From the NCBI GenBank assembly GCA_008921705.1, contig VFFE01007088.1:948809-1012808 (forward strand): a stretch of 64,000 nucleotides of DNA, written 5' to 3'. The notes under the pieces were generated by a model. It was not told the origin of the DNA. It made no database searches and saw only the letters and a list, made by a program, of their open reading frames with translations. Both the position numbers and the translations under genes were made by a program. Source of the DNA: Burhinus oedicnemus (taxonomy: Eukaryota; Chordata; Aves; Charadriiformes; Burhinidae). This document shows positions 27,732 through 41,700 of the stretch, in pieces (within the stretch, counting starts at the first letter, position 1; the number at the start of each line of letters is the position of its first letter).

Positions 27732-28368
27732 TGTTATGGTTTGAGAAACCCACAACAATTTATTGTCGTTTAGACAGTTATTCTATCAACTGATGACCCC
27801 TCCCCGCCCAGGAAGGGGAATCGGGAAGAAAACAAGGAAACCCGGGGGCTGAAATATAAACAGATTTAATAGAATAAGACTAGATAATTAACAGTAGTAA
27901 CACTAAAGAACCAACACCAATAAAAAATATACAAAGATCACACTCAACCAACTATATCAGTAGGAAGCTGTGCACTCCCAGCAGTGGACAGCAAATGTTG
28001 GACACTGTGAGTGCTACAGCTTCGGGAGGAAAGGAAGGCCTCAGGGGTCCAGCACCGGGCAAGAAGTTCTCAGGATGGCAGCCATCAAGGGAGAGAGAGC
28101 ACTTTGCAGCAAACTTTCAAATTTATATTGAATGTGGCGTTCATGGTATGAAATAATCCTGTTGGCCAGCTTGGGTCAAGTGCCCGGGTCTCGCTCCTCC
28201 TCATCCCTGCACCTGGCTAGCTCGAAAACACTGACACCTTGACACCCACGCACCATAGCTGGCTATAAAGTAAATATTTTCACAAATTCAGACATTTGAG
28301 TCTTCTAAAAGTGCAGTTTTCCCAAACATTAGAAGAGAAATTAGTCCTGTGTCACTCAAACCAGGACG
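27732..28368 (-). mobile_element. Solo LTR of an endogenous retrovirus, copy 2 (inverted)
   Basis: This is the reverse complement of the LTR at 18356-19004. It begins TGTTATGGTTTGAG on the + strand and ends near CACTCAAACCAGGACG, so the terminal A of that end appears to have mutated to G. The length is 637 bp. Sample stretches compared by eye differ at only a few positions. Flanks GGGCT (27727-27731) and GGGTG (28369-28373) are not a clean duplication, so the site duplication is decayed or the boundary is off by a base or two. No internal viral genes are adjacent. Confidence 0.85.
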
Positions 28369-28469
28369 GGGTGGTGAGAGTAACATGCCTAAGCAATGCC
28401 TGTAAGATTCACCTCTCTGTCACCTTGGTTTCATTAAGGTGTTTGTGCAGACCCAAGCACAGAGATGGG

Positions 28470-29122
28470 AGCTTCTGAACACCGGTAGAGAACTGGGCAG
28501 CAAGATGAACATGAGTCAGCAATGCACTTCTGCAGTGATGAAGGCAAACCACATACCTGACTGCATTGGCACATGCATAGCTAGCATATTGGGGGAAGCT
28601 ATTACTCTCCTTTGCTCAGCACTTGTGAGGCCACATCCAGAATACCCTTTACTGGAATACCGTGTCCAGTTTTGGCACTCAGTATAGGAGAGAGAAAGAC
28701 AAACTGGAAGGAGTCCAGAGGCAGCCTCCCCCAACAGTTAGGGGACTGCAGCACATTACATGAGCTGAGCCTAAGAGAACTGGGTTTGTTTACCAAGTAA
28801 AAAAAAAGGCTGCAAGGAACCCAAACGTGGTTTTCTACCACCTAGAGAGCAGTTACAGAGAAGACAAAAGCAGACTCTTTCCAGAGGTGCTCAGGGGAAG
28901 AACAAAAGGCAGTTCTGACTGTGCACCATAGAAGAATCTTCACCATGAGAGTGGCTACGGACTGCAGCAAGGCCCTGGAGAGGCTGCACAAACTCCATCT
29001 GTGGAGATGTTCAAAAGCAAACAGGACAAGGTCCTGAACCTCTGAGATTAATCATGCCTTGTGTAGGACTGTGAACCAGATGACCTCCATGCATCCCTTC
29101 TGACCGTAATTCTACAATTCTA
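28470..29122 (+). mobile_element. CR1 LINE 3' fragment, old and diverged
   Basis: This is a sense CR1 remnant covering the ORF2 C-terminal region and the 3' end. Recognisable landmarks are 'actgggcagcaagatgaaca', the 'cttgtgaggccacatccaga' stretch followed by 'gtccagttttggcactcagt', 'aactgggtttgtttacca', and the 3' end 'ccagatgacctccatgcatc' followed by a 'taattctacaattct' tail. It has many small changes compared with the 8955-10706 copy, so it is probably older. It starts about 100 bp after the right end of LTR copy 2. Confidence 0.85.
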
Positions 29123-29129
29123 AAACTGA

Positions 29130-32100
29130 GACTCACGCATCACACATACGAATACACACGTTAAAAGCATGTCATGAGCTGGTTAAAAATCAATATAAAA
29201 TAGTTCAAAAGAAAAAAAGGTTATGCCGATGTGTGACATCAGAAGCCTTTTTCTCTATGGCAGAACAGTGATACTCTAGCTACAAAAATGACACTGAAGA
29301 AAAGAATAAATCCTTAGTAATAAGGCTATGATGTTATTGAGGACATCTTATTATTAGAAGATCAACAAAATAAGCTGGATGGCACTGGAAATGCAATCAA
29401 GCACCAAGATGGCATATATGAACTCATTAAAATATTAAATGTATAAGCTTTGTTAAAACTGCAGAAAGACTGCTGTCTGTACAATCTGCTGAAGCCCTGC
29501 TGTTGGTTTTTCAAACTAACTCATCTGTCTCATAATTCCTTTGGAAAACTTGCAAACAGAGAATTACAGTAATCAATCTCTTACAGAGACATTAATAAAA
29601 ATATGGAGGTATCCTGATGTACAAAGATGTAGATTGTGGTGGTTAATACATAAATAGCTCTTCTTTTAATATCCCAAGAGGCAAAAGTAATTTTCAGCAC
29701 CAAGGCTGCCCTTAAAGCTAGTTGCATGTGACAGAAATACATCTAAAAAGGGGGAGGGGAAAAAACTGTATCTTTTTCCAAGCTGTTTTGACCACTAACA
29801 ACTCAGTTTCAAGGTAAATTCAATATGTGTAATATATGCAGCATGTTTACATTTGGCGTTTACAGCTGCACTTAGGTAATTTTATAGATGCATGTATAGA
29901 TAAGCATAGGGTCAGGCACAGATACAGCAAACTGCTTAATACAAAGATGGAGATTGCATGTTTAGTTGCCTAGCAATAAGATCTGACTCCTGTAAGCTAA
30001 CAAATACTGATTAGAGAATGAAATAGAATTATTTAATGTATCTAATGTATCATACAAAAAGGAACATAAGGCTATTGAAGAAAGGGAAATGCTAGGCCAG
30101 AAAAAAATCAATTCTACCCAGTGAAATTTATTCAGGAAATACATGACACAAAGAAACTACAGTACCTAAATTAAAGAAAGCCTCAGTCTCTTCACTCTGC
30201 CAATATTTTTCATCGTTCTTCTTCTTTTAACAGAAAGTCTAATTCCATCTTAGATAATGGATTTGGCTTTTGAATTGCTGTATTTAACTTTGTCCAGCCC
30301 CGTCAATAGTGTTTGGAAGCTGGAGAGAGAGAGAGAGATAGAGAGAGATCAATCTTTTAAAAAATTGAACTGGCTGAACATGGCATTTCTCTTCTTGGAA
30401 AACACAGTATGATAATAATGGAAAGCTTGATGACATTTACTACATTGGTAGAGAGGCAGAAGTCAACACCCATGTTTTATTTGTTATGAAGAGCTTTAAA
30501 ATTGCACTGATGCCTTTTAACACATTTAAAAGGCTTCTTCTCTCAGTTCTTTCAATATTACAAACGTGTTTCTCTCAGTACTTCAGAGGTAGAACAGGAA
30601 GGTCACAAGCCAAGGATAGGTAGCATACCACAAGTCCAGCAGAGACTGGAAGTACTCACTGCTTGGAGCAGTACTGACATTGATCTTTCTCCCTTACAAT
30701 CTAAATTTAAATAGATTAGTCTACATTAAAACTGGGAAAACAAAGGCCACTGGATAGTATTCCAGCATTATAAGCACTGTGGACTTGTATTATTCATGCG
30801 TTATTAAAACTTGCAAGAAGATACGTGACTCCTCTTTCTGCTATTTCCAACCTTTCTTTAAAACTTTCTTCTTTAACAAACCCTCTAAAACAGTACTTCC
30901 CAAGATCTGCTCCTGTTGGAGCTGTCACTTATCAGTATTTCATCTGCTTGGGACAGAAACAGTCACAAAATTTCTCTCATGTGTCCTGATACACCAGCAT
31001 AAATGTAGAGTAACTCCACAGACTTCCTGTGTGTCGCAGTTACTCAGGGTTTGTCTACACAAGGAAGTAAACTTAAAGGAAAACTAGCCTCTATTGAGCG
31101 CACAGTACCAACTCTGAACTAACTCCAAGTTAGTTCTTACCAACATTCTTCTCAACATTCTTACCATGCAGAAAGCAAAGGCAGCTTTTCCCACTCTGAA
31201 TATGGATAAAACTACTTTGAACAAAGACAGTCCTAGTAAAATCCAAAGGTGTAATCACATTTCACAATGCAGTGCTTTACAAAAATAAATTAAAGTTTCA
31301 GGAGCAGAAGCAGTGTGTCTTCCATCTAGTCATACATACCCTGCTTCTCAAACGTTCCCTAATTCAATTTTTGGGTAGTTTTAGATACTGTACACAGCTT
31401 TGCATTTTGGCATTAAATACCCTTTCACTGTCCATAATGTACATTTGTACAGAACAGCCCATAACTTCGTCCTTAAACAGCACTAATTTTTCCATGATGA
31501 CAATGCCTTTATTTCTTCATCTTCACTCCCCACTTGTAGAGACTGCTACACAGACTAATTAACTACATCTTGGTTTGGTCTTGTACTGTGGCTTCTTTGT
31601 CCTTGTTACAGCAGTGTGAAAAACCCTTAAATGGGACACAAATTGTATTTACTACATGAAATGTCTTAATAAAACAGGAATTTACATTACCAATTTTTCT
31701 CTGTTGTTCAGACACAATAGTGATAGAAACTACACAAATGTCTAGAAAAGCAAAAGCAGATAAAAATGAAGGACAGGCAAGTGAAGATTTTGATGTATGA
31801 ATCATGGTAAGTAATTCAACCAGTGTTAATTTACTGAGGTGTAAATTGATTGGCTGTTTCATTACAGTATTTTCTGTATAATAGTAATTTACAGATTTCT
31901 AATAATTGAATCACCTGTGCTCCTACCACCTATATGCTAAAAAAGCTAAGAGACAATAGTACTTATCTGCACAAATCCCTTAGAAGACGCTTGCTGTTTA
32001 CAGAGATCTGTCAATAAGGGATAGATAGTCTGGGATGAAAAGCATTTTTCCTAGGTCTTTCTACACACATCTGCAATTTTGAGACTGTACAAAAATGTGC

Positions 32101-35100
32101 AGTCAACCCTCTCTACCCATCCCTCTCACAGATCCCCAGCACTAAGGAAATCCATGTGGTCAACATAAAAAATCATAATCTCATTGTAAAAAAAAAAATG
32201 TAGAGGAAGTAGGGACACAAAGTTGGCTCTGATCTCTTGTTGATTCTCACAAGTTTCATACACATTCTGTGATATAAACAGGGATTTCAGAGAGTTTCTA
32301 AAAAAGAATAAACTGGAATGAAACCTCCAAGGTGGAAGTAACTAGTTTCCTCACTTGGGACAATGTGGTAATCTTTGCATCTATTCTGATATTGTAAGTA
32401 CAGAATTCAACTTTTACTTTTTTTCCTATGTCATAAGAAATAATAGCTTGAGCTATTAATTGCAGTCACATGTACCTGTAATTTGAGCTCTGCGCTTCAG
32501 TCCATGTTTTTTATTTTGATCTCTTTTGACAAGTCACAAGAAAAGCAACATATTAAGTTTGAACTCTTAATTCATTGTGAAAGTAGTACACTGTCTACCC
32601 CACTTTCACGTTTCCATGTCGCTATTGGCTTAAACAATACTCAAATATCTGCTGCCAGTTGCATAGCAAAGATCATGTCTAATTTGTAAGATGAATTGAA
32701 AGGAACTGGTATTTATGAACATATTTACTTACAATACTCACCACCTGCAAACAAAACTATGTTGCCAATGTACAAGACAATGTATCTTACTTGGTGTACT
32801 GTGACAGTAACAGGTTATTCTGCATTTGACATTCCAACACTTCACACTGCACAAGAAACGAAAATACTTCATGTTCCCAACCAAGATCCAGTAATCCTGG
32901 TTACTTACGGTTACTCCAGTGTGCAAAATATCAAAAGGAGATCCTCTGGTGAGCATTTATACACCCCCTGTATGAAGTGTGACTACTCTTTTCTATCTTC
33001 TTACCTATATTATACACCAGTAAGTAGCCAAGAAGCTGTCTCAGCAATTACATTTGATCATAAAACATACGTTACACATACACGTAGCCCAAAATATTTT
33101 TTAGTCTGGCCTAATAGCAAAGGTTATCAAGCTAAATGCACCATAAATTCTACTCACAGTATCATAATCAAGGTAGTAATGCTACTCTTTCTTCAATTAG
33201 ATGCCAGTATGGTGTACACTGCTTTAGGTAGTCTTATCCTCTTCCTTTGCTTTCACTATTTCTAAAATTCCTTTCAAAAATTAGTAATTATAAGGCCTGC
33301 ATAAATCCTGCAACTGAATAACAAAAAAGACACTTTGGTGCAAGCATATTTTGTATACTTTTATCTACAGATTTGGAGATTTACACTCTCTGACTAAGTA
33401 ACCATACTTAAAATCGAGATAAAGCAAGTGTTGTACTCTCTCACGGTAAGCAGGAAATATCCATCCCACTTTCTGTGTTTGCTGTTCTCTTAGCCACGTA
33501 CACCTCGGGCATATCCTGCCTGTGAGGCAAGATGTTGTCCTTCAAGCGAATCCCTTTGAATTCTCCCTCTTAAAAAACAGTCCATGAAAGCAAGAATCAG
33601 TATTATAGTAGTCTCCCCATAATTTTTTAGATTACAGTTAATTACAGTTCTTATCTGCAATGGGTTATAACACCATATAGAGGAGATGGCATCATATGAG
33701 GCTAGATCATCAACTGACATCAAAAGGAGGCCAACAGAGTTCTCAGTTCTTTTTTTTCCAGGCAGCCCTAGTTGCATTAGTACTGATCTCCCTTCAAGAG
33801 CTCAGTGACAGCAATTCTGAGAGGGGACAGCAGAAGTGACAACTCTGCATCTTGTAAAAGAACAAACGGTTTGAAACATCAGTGACAACCCTTTTAAGAT
33901 CAGCTCTAGCAAGACTGAGGAGTGAGATTTCTGACATCAGTCTTGTTTGTTTACTTTCCAGTAAAGTTTCTAGCTGCAAAAGCCTCTTTTAAATCCTGAG
34001 GTTCACTAATTCTGTGACCTTGCTGGCCTAAGTATAAATACTGAAGCATTTCTTTTTTTTCGTCTTTTTCTTGATAGCTGGCTAAACCCCAAAGAAATCA
34101 ATGAATGCTTCTTAGTAATATTTACAGGGATTGGAAAAAAAAAGATATTAAATTCCATCAGATATAATAAATAGATAATATTCTTGATATGAATTTACAT
34201 CTGAAAACATAAATACCATGGTGATGTTCTGAATTTTTTTAAAGAAGCCTGAAGTCTTCTTTTAGATTCTTTCTGCCTAAAACATGTAAATCAATGAAAG
34301 AGCAGTTTGAATAAAGGCGCAATAACTGACTGTATAAAGCAGCAGTAAGTGACTGATCAAATTTTGCCATACCAATTAGGATGTGTTTTCTGTTGAAATA
34401 TCCTTGATCTTGATAAAGACGTGTAACTTGGGGAACCCATCTGTCCTGCAAAGATTTGCGGGAAGAGGACAAAGTCACTAATGAGTTTAATATATCAGCG
34501 ACACAAATATCAGATCTTCAAAAGCTGTATCTTACTAAGAATTTCTGCAGATCTGGGCAGTCACTGGACCTGAACATGAATTACAATTTCTTTTAAAAGA
34601 CTTTTTTCTTTGTTCTTATTTCCATTGAGAAGTGTCAACAATGTCCAGCAAGTATAGAGTTAAATTTCCTGTTCCACTTTCACACAGATGCTGAAGGTAG
34701 GGTAAAGAGGCTGCCCTGAACTAGGTAAGATTACACTCAAACGTTTAGAGGGTCTATGCAACTTTGATAAGAGGAGAGAAAGGACATCAGAAGAAGTATC
34801 AAAAACATAGCTGCTAGAAGGTAGAGTACCTGCCCAGGTGGGCTGGGGTTTTTTGCCTGTAGTCTATCTGATGTTTCCATAGCAGTTATGGTACAATATG
34901 GGCAGGATGAAGCTTGTTACAGATAAAATCTGTCTTCTGTAACTTGGCTTCTACTGCTTTTCAACTTTTGCTAACACAATAAAGAAAAAACAGTTACAGA
35001 GGAGCACTCTGCACCCAAAGTTAACCTCCATTCAATTCAAATGGAGTATAAGTGTTCTTGGCATCTTTCTTTGCCTTGCCTCTTCACGTTGTACCGCTGC

Positions 35101-37280
35101 TAACAATTCATGGGATGTAAAGCAATCGTCAGTCCCTTTAAGCGTAGTCTTCTTAAAGAAAGTAACTTCTGCAAGTGACCCTCTTGGTAATGCATTATCT
35201 GTAGATACAGTTGTGTGTTAAACAGGAAGAGTATAATGTCAGTTGATTACAGGTAGGAAGATAGATAATCTCCTATCCATAATATAATGTAGCTTTGAAC
35301 TAGTTCTTCCTCATCTTAGTCAACTGACGTGACTACACCTGTTGCCTCCTAAACTTCATTACCTATTTCCTGGAAAACAATGCTTACATTGGAGAAATTA
35401 ATGATATCCATGGTCCTTGCTAGGAAAATACAGAGGTCAAGGATGCTGCCCAAATCTGTTGTTAAAGAAACAAATTATACTTTCACTATTAATTGAATGG
35501 CACAAATATGAAAATAAGAAAGCTGTACCTTTTGTTTATGAGGAAAATGTAAGCCAGGTAAAGACAAAAAAGACAGAACAAAAATGAATTCTATGCTAAA
35601 TAAGGCACAAATGATCTTTTTTCCATTCTTAGTACACACAAACGCTGTAGCCTATGTCACTAATATTTGTGCAGGAGCAATGTACCATTTGTTTTCCCTT
35701 TTGCAAATGTTAGTGTTACCAAAATAAGCATATTTTTTGTCAGTACATATTCTATTTGAAATCAATCCCTTACGGGTTCTGGTTGCCATGAAAAGTGAAA
35801 CTGGGAAACGTAGCTTAGAGTACTGAAAAAGGAAAAGAGTTTTATAAATACTCACAGAATATAGCTATTGTTTCACTCCACTTTAAAGGCAGAAGCTTTA
35901 GTTCTTATTTACCTATATGAGGTGAACTGCTTTGCTTGGACTTTTCTCTGTGGCTTCCATGCAGGTACACACAGGAAAAGTAATCTTAGTTATCTTTTTA
36001 AATTACCAGTTAAACTGTGCTATATTTCTAATCAAACATTCTTACTGCTTAAAATTAATTTGGTTTAAATGTTTTTTTAATTTACTTAGAAAGTGCTTTA
36101 ATAATTTAATTTAAGATACCTGGCTGAAAGTATCCAAGTTCTAATTTCAATTAATCCATAAACATCTTCCAGAGTGTTCTCCTGCTGACACATCCTCAGC
36201 CTTGTACTTTTTCTATTTGTCACAATGCTATTATAATTCTATATCTGTTTGGCTAAAAGACATAACATGAGTATATTTAAAATGTGGTTGCTGGAAGCGA
36301 GATGAATGGGCAGCTGGCTAAAAATTTATTTATTACTCAAGAAAATCAGGACCAAGGAAGAGAAGGACAAGTGTAAGGAACACCAGAAAGCTTTTACCAA
36401 GCTAACCAAGGATGGAAATACCCATTGGCAGGAATAGTTTTGCCATAATTTGTATATGTTTTGGCTTCTCTAGGTACTTTAGCCCCTTGGAGGAGTAAGA
36501 AGCTGAGCTCTTACTAAAGTTTTCCACCGTAGCTTCTAATCTGCAAAGGTGAACAAACCAAACTGTCTCCTTCAATCAGAACAGGCTTTAAACTTAAATT
36601 ACTGACTCCTATTTTTTTTAAGCTTTTCCATCAACGTTATTTAGGAAACAACAGTAATAAACCTGTTACTTTATAACGATAAGCTAGATGAAAATCAGAA
36701 TTAGTATATTTGAAGCAAGCACCCTATAGCTCTGCTCTCAGCTAATTCTCTGAGAGCTACTGCATTCAATAAATGAGTCAATAAAGTATACAATATGGAT
36801 AAAATGCTGAGTCAAATTCATCCCTAACAAAACTAACATTAAGTCAGCAGTTACAAGCCTATGTACTTTTGTGTTTCTTTAGGGCCTAAACAGAGTTCCA
36901 CTTGCTAAAAATACAGTACTATGAGTCTACAGAAGGAATAAGGACTTTTGATTAGCTCAAGAGTGGATTTTATGTCACTGTTTTAAATACTTTAAGCCCA
37001 GCAGGCTCAGCTCTCACAGTAGCTAAACAATGCTGAAACCAGAAATTATCTAGGAACTTAAATCTCTAGAAAATTTTGTAATTCAACCTAGTATCATCTC
37101 AATCTAGGAATCCAGCTATTTACATCTGAAACAAACAGGTGTTTGTGGGCAGATGTGTTAACTTGGATTCACTGTATGTGGGACTTCCATTTCGGACACA
37201 CAGCATGTAAATGCTAAGCATGAAAGCCTCACAAAATTAAAACAATTTCAGTAAACCATTTATATTAACCAAAATAACTA
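29130..37280. other. Intergenic, no gene recognised
   Basis: No gene could be supported. A GA-rich simple repeat sits at about 30321-30349. A stop-free frame at 32690-33265 on the + strand lacks an ATG near its start and has no recognisable domain; it is discussed as a finding and not called as a gene. The remaining frames are short. Confidence 0.55.
30321..30349. repeat. (GA)n simple repeat
   Basis: A short run of GA dinucleotides, interrupted by one GATA, is visible. Confidence 0.85.
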
Positions 37281-37316
37281 CCTAGCATGAAATTATGCTT
37301 ACTTTTATTTTTTCAC

Positions 37317-37425
37317 TTAAAAAAACAAAAACAAACAAAAACAAACAAAAAAAAACAACAAAAAAAACACAAAACAAAAACAAAACCAAAAACAAACAAA
37401 CAAACAAAAAAAACAGAAACAAACC
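37317..37425. repeat. A-rich (CAAA)n/(CAAAA)n low-complexity tract
   Basis: About 110 bases are composed almost only of A and C in CAAA and CAAAA units. The tract gives artificial Lys/Asn/Thr-rich frames on one strand and Phe/Cys-rich frames on the other, which are not genes. Confidence 0.95.
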
Positions 37426-37751
37426 CACTGCCTTTTTACTAAGAAAATCCAGGAAAAAATGTCCCAGTTGGAGATCCTTCCAATTACAAGTATTTCACAA
37501 TAAGCATACATACAGCTTACCCTCCCCCTCCATTCACCTTGCAACCCCCCATGAGATTGCTCACCAACTATAATATAGCAATTCCTGCTATTCCTGCAGC
37601 TGCATGTGAGACTGTTGCCAGGTGGCAAGGCCATACTAGCTCAGAACTTGCAAAAGAACAAAGTTTTCATAATTTTTTCATTTCCGACCTTCCATTTTTA
37701 CTCAAAATTGCACAAGAGAGAATCCAAAGAAATGGGATCATGTTATTCAAA

Positions 37752-38141
37752 TCACAGAATCACAGGGGTTGGAAGGGACCTCTGGAGATCATCTAGTTCA
37801 ACCCCCCTGCCAGAGCAGGGTCACCTAGAGCAGGTTGCACAGGGGACAGCGACCAGGCGGGTTTGGAATGTCTCCAGAGTCGGAGACTCCACCACCTCTC
37901 CGGGCAGTCTGTTCCAGTGCTCTGCCACCCTCAAAGGAAAGAAGTTCCTCCTCATGTTTAGATGGCACTTCCTACGTTCAAGTTTGTGCCCATTACCTCT
38001 TGTCCTATCACTGGGCACCACTGCAGAAAGACTGGTGCCATCCTCCCGGCACCCTCCCTTTAAGTATTTATAGGCATTGATGAGATCCCCCCTCAGCCTT
38101 CTCTTCTCCAGACTAAAAAGACCCAAGTCCCTCAGCCTGAA
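37752..38141 (-). mobile_element. CR1 LINE 3' fragment (antisense)
   Basis: The + strand begins 'atcacagaatcacaggggtt' and continues with 'ggaagggacctctggagatc', the reverse complement of a CR1 3' end. On the - strand the frame at 38126-37821 is intact and reads [20 protein letters not shown] and later [16 protein letters not shown], the C-terminal part of CR1 ORF2. This is a well-preserved, younger-looking fragment of about 390 bp. It lies about 155 bp from a second antisense CR1 fragment. Confidence 0.93.
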
Positions 38142-38295
38142 GTCCTTTTTATCTTTTGTTAATGATTATTCACTTCCTAAAATCACTAAACTTGTGAAGC
38201 TGGCTAATGGGGAATAATTCTATGGTGCTGAAATGGCTTGTATTGCCCCAGGGAATTAAATATTTTCAATCCACAGAACACATTTAACATTTTCA

Positions 38296-38745
38296 TAGAA
38301 TAGTTTGGGTTGAAAGGGACCTTTAAAAGTCATCTAGTCCAAGCCACCTGCAATGAGCAAGGACATCTTCAACTAGATCAGGTTGCTCAGAGCCCCATCC
38401 AACCTGACCTTGAATGTTTCCAGGGATGGAGCATTACCACCACTCTGGGCAGCCTGTTCCAGTGTTTCACCACCCTCACAGTAAATCATTTTTTCCTTAT
38501 ATCTCGTCTGAATCTACCCTCTTTTAGTTTAAAACCATTAGCCCTTGTCCTATTGCAACACGCCCTACTAAAAAGTTTGTCCCCATCTTTCTTATAAGCC
38601 GCCTTTAAGCACAGAAAGGCGGCAATAAGGTCTCCTCGGAGCCTTCTCTTCCCAGGCTGAACAATCTCAATTGTCTCAGCCTTTTCTCATAGGTGAGGTG
38701 TTTCACCCCTCTGATCATTTTTGTGGCCCTCCTCTGGACTTGCTT
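38296..38745 (-). mobile_element. CR1 LINE 3' fragment (antisense), second copy
   Basis: It begins with a 'catagaatag' tail followed by 'gggttgaaagggaccttt' on the + strand. 'gggcagcctgttccagtgtt' follows, then 'ccttctcttcccaggctgaa' and 'gccctcctctggacttgctt'. All are CR1 landmarks in reverse. It is more diverged than its neighbour at 37752-38141, so the two are separate insertions and not a duplication. Confidence 0.92.
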
Positions 38746-41700
38746 TGCTTAAGCTCAACTGTATGACATAAAATCATGCTACATAAAGCCAGGAATACCT
38801 ACTGGGTAATAAAAGCTAGCTTCAGAGTCAGATCTAGCTTTTTTTTGACATCTGAGATTCTTCAGATGTTTGGCCTGATTTAGGTCACTTTCTGATAGTG
38901 GTTTTGGTTCTCTTCTCCTGCCTCTCTTTCCACAGTAGGTATAAGCAACAATCTGGGTATGAATGGGAAAAAGCCTCCTTTATGCAATTTCTTTAGAAAC
39001 TAAACTAATTTTACCAAAATAGGAAAAAAATACCTAATTTCAATGAGTAGCTGCACTTGCTTCAAAGGGATTAAGGACTAAAGAATGCCAATATAAAAAC
39101 ACAGAAATGCAAAACAATTTTAACACACTGTAAATAGAGCGGATTTAATAAAGGAAACCATAGGTTAAACAATGGAAATGCTGTCTAATGTTCTTGAACC
39201 TATTTAAAAATACAGGTTTGTAATAACATGCTCATACGTACAAGTAATCATCTTTTTTATATTAGGGAAAGGTTTTGAACTTTTCAGACAGTTAACACGG
39301 GAAAACAGAAGGATTTAATTGACTTCCAAAAAGTCATTTCTGCCCGTAGAAAAGTAAGACAAACAGCAAGGAGCAGCTCACTACATCCAACAAAAGCCCT
39401 TTTCTACAAGCAACTAAAAGTATATACATGTTCTGTGGCATATTCCTATTGTTTCTTACACACACAAACCGTGACACAGCATTTTCTGCAATGAAAAAGA
39501 GAATACAAAATTTTTTTTATAATACCAAGTGCACCTTTTTAATAATACTAAGCAATTTTCTATCCATGCTTCTGAGTTCATCAATAATGTATTTTTATAA
39601 AGATAAGAGTAATGCAGTGCAGCTGTAGGACATTCTGATGCTCTTCCAACTCAATTGACTGCAATTTGTGTTCAGTTCCAGTAGGTGTTTATGAATATAA
39701 GTATTTCATATAGAAGATGACTGCCACAAAACCACTTAAGCAGGCAGATTACAATGGAATCAAGCCAATAAATTTTAAAACTGATAAAAGGATTATTACT
39801 TCTTAAATACCATACAATTAAACCACAGAACTCACTAAGACATATTTGAGAGGCCTAAAAGGTGTCAAAATTAGACATTAACACAGAAAATTGAAATACT
39901 AGTAACTATAAAAATTACAAATTATAGACATGCTTTAAGGTAATTCAAACATGAACTGGCAGTGGTTAGGAGAAAGAAAAGCTCTTCTCTTGGCAAATGA
40001 TGAAAATGATAAATTTTAAAGCTTTCTTACTTTATTGTAAAGCTGGTGCTAACCAATGTCAGAAACAGAACACTGCAGTACAGCACACTTACTTTGCTGA
40101 TGCCAAAGAATATGAACAAATCTGTCATTTTAGAAGACAAGAGAACGTAAAAATTTTGCAGCTTACATATTTTGTCAAACTAGACTTGCTGAGAAGACAG
40201 TCACTGTTGGGTTTGTTTTTTGTTTTTTTTTTTTAAACCATTCTGGGAATACACATGCAATCTTCCTCTTTGAAAGTTATGATGATTATGCATTAGTATA
40301 ATTTACAATTGTATCAGCTAAAAATATTCACTGTTCTAAATAGGACTCTGAAAGCAAAGCAAGCTGTACTGTTATAGGCAATGCCTCACTTTCCTTAGTT
40401 GCCTGTATAAACATTCCCTGATTAAATATCAGTATCTCTGACACTTGAGTATTCTAGGCAGTTTTCACTGGCTAACTATAAAGTCACACCCCAAATATCT
40501 CCCAAATTTCTGACAAAGAATCACCGTAAGAGTCCCCTGCAATTGTAACTGCCAGACTAATTGTTATACTTAAGAAATCTAGCAAGTCTTCAGGGTCTTA
40601 AATAGAGAATAAGGAGATTTTTAATTTTTTTTTAAATATATCTGAAAAAGTATAAAGGACGGGTTCTGAGCACCAGGAAATCCAGGTGCTGAGTTAAGGT
40701 ATAGGGAACAGCATTTCAGAAGACAACTGGATGAAAGCAAAATCATTGGTTTTATTAGAGAGAAGACTCACTGAAATCTACTGCAAAGAATCTTCCAGAG
40801 AAATGGAAAAGAAAAGTGACCTTCCAGGCGGTTAGAAGTCCACCACTGTTTAGAAGGGTTGGAATGCTCTTGCCTCAGTACTGTTAAATCAGCCTCACTA
40901 AGTCATCTCTACAGATACTCAGAAGTTCAATACCAATATATACTCTGCAAATTAAAATCCTGTAGAGAAAAATCACAAAGCCTTCTGCAACACCTTCACA
41001 CCATCCGTGCTATACAGTACACATTAGGCACATAACCAACATAGTGCATTTTTCCAAAGGACAATGCAAACAATTCTTATAATAGTGCATCTGCACCATA
41101 TAAATGGGTTGGCCATTAAGAGCATTCTGCTTCAGTAGAATTGCCAAAAAAAGTGTTTAAATGAAAAATATAGGTGTGTTTTTCAGTTTGCATTTGGTTT
41201 TTGTTGAGGTTTTTTTCCCTCAGGCCTTTTTTCTACAGTACAGCTCTCCTTGAGAGAGACTTCTATCACAAGAAAAACTATTGGAGTATATTTGGTTAAA
41301 TGTTTGTGCCAGCTGCTTCATTCATGGGGTGGGTCAGGAACTATATGTACATGGCTTTGAAGGAAAATGAGGCTCACTTGAAAAGGCTGGCAGAAAAACT
41401 TTGGAAAGTAAGAAGGTGCAGGTGATGATGTTGGAGAAATTAGCATGGAGTAAACTAAGGTGTGAATTTTCAGTTAATCCCTTCCTCTGCAGTAATTCTC
41501 TACATGAACGTTTTTGTTCATATTATATGCATAACTATACAACATTAATGGAGCACTCTGCATAAAAGCCAGCCTAGCCAGATCCACAACCAGTACAGTG
41601 ATGAGATGCAGTATTTATTGGAGATGGTACAGTGCAACACTGCTACAGCTACCCCGTCATCAGCACTCTGTCTGGAATCTCCACCCAGCAGGGCTCACTT

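Noticed and set aside
37295..37634. Lys/Asn-rich and Phe/Cys-rich open frames
   Set aside because: They translate the (CAAA)n low-complexity tract.
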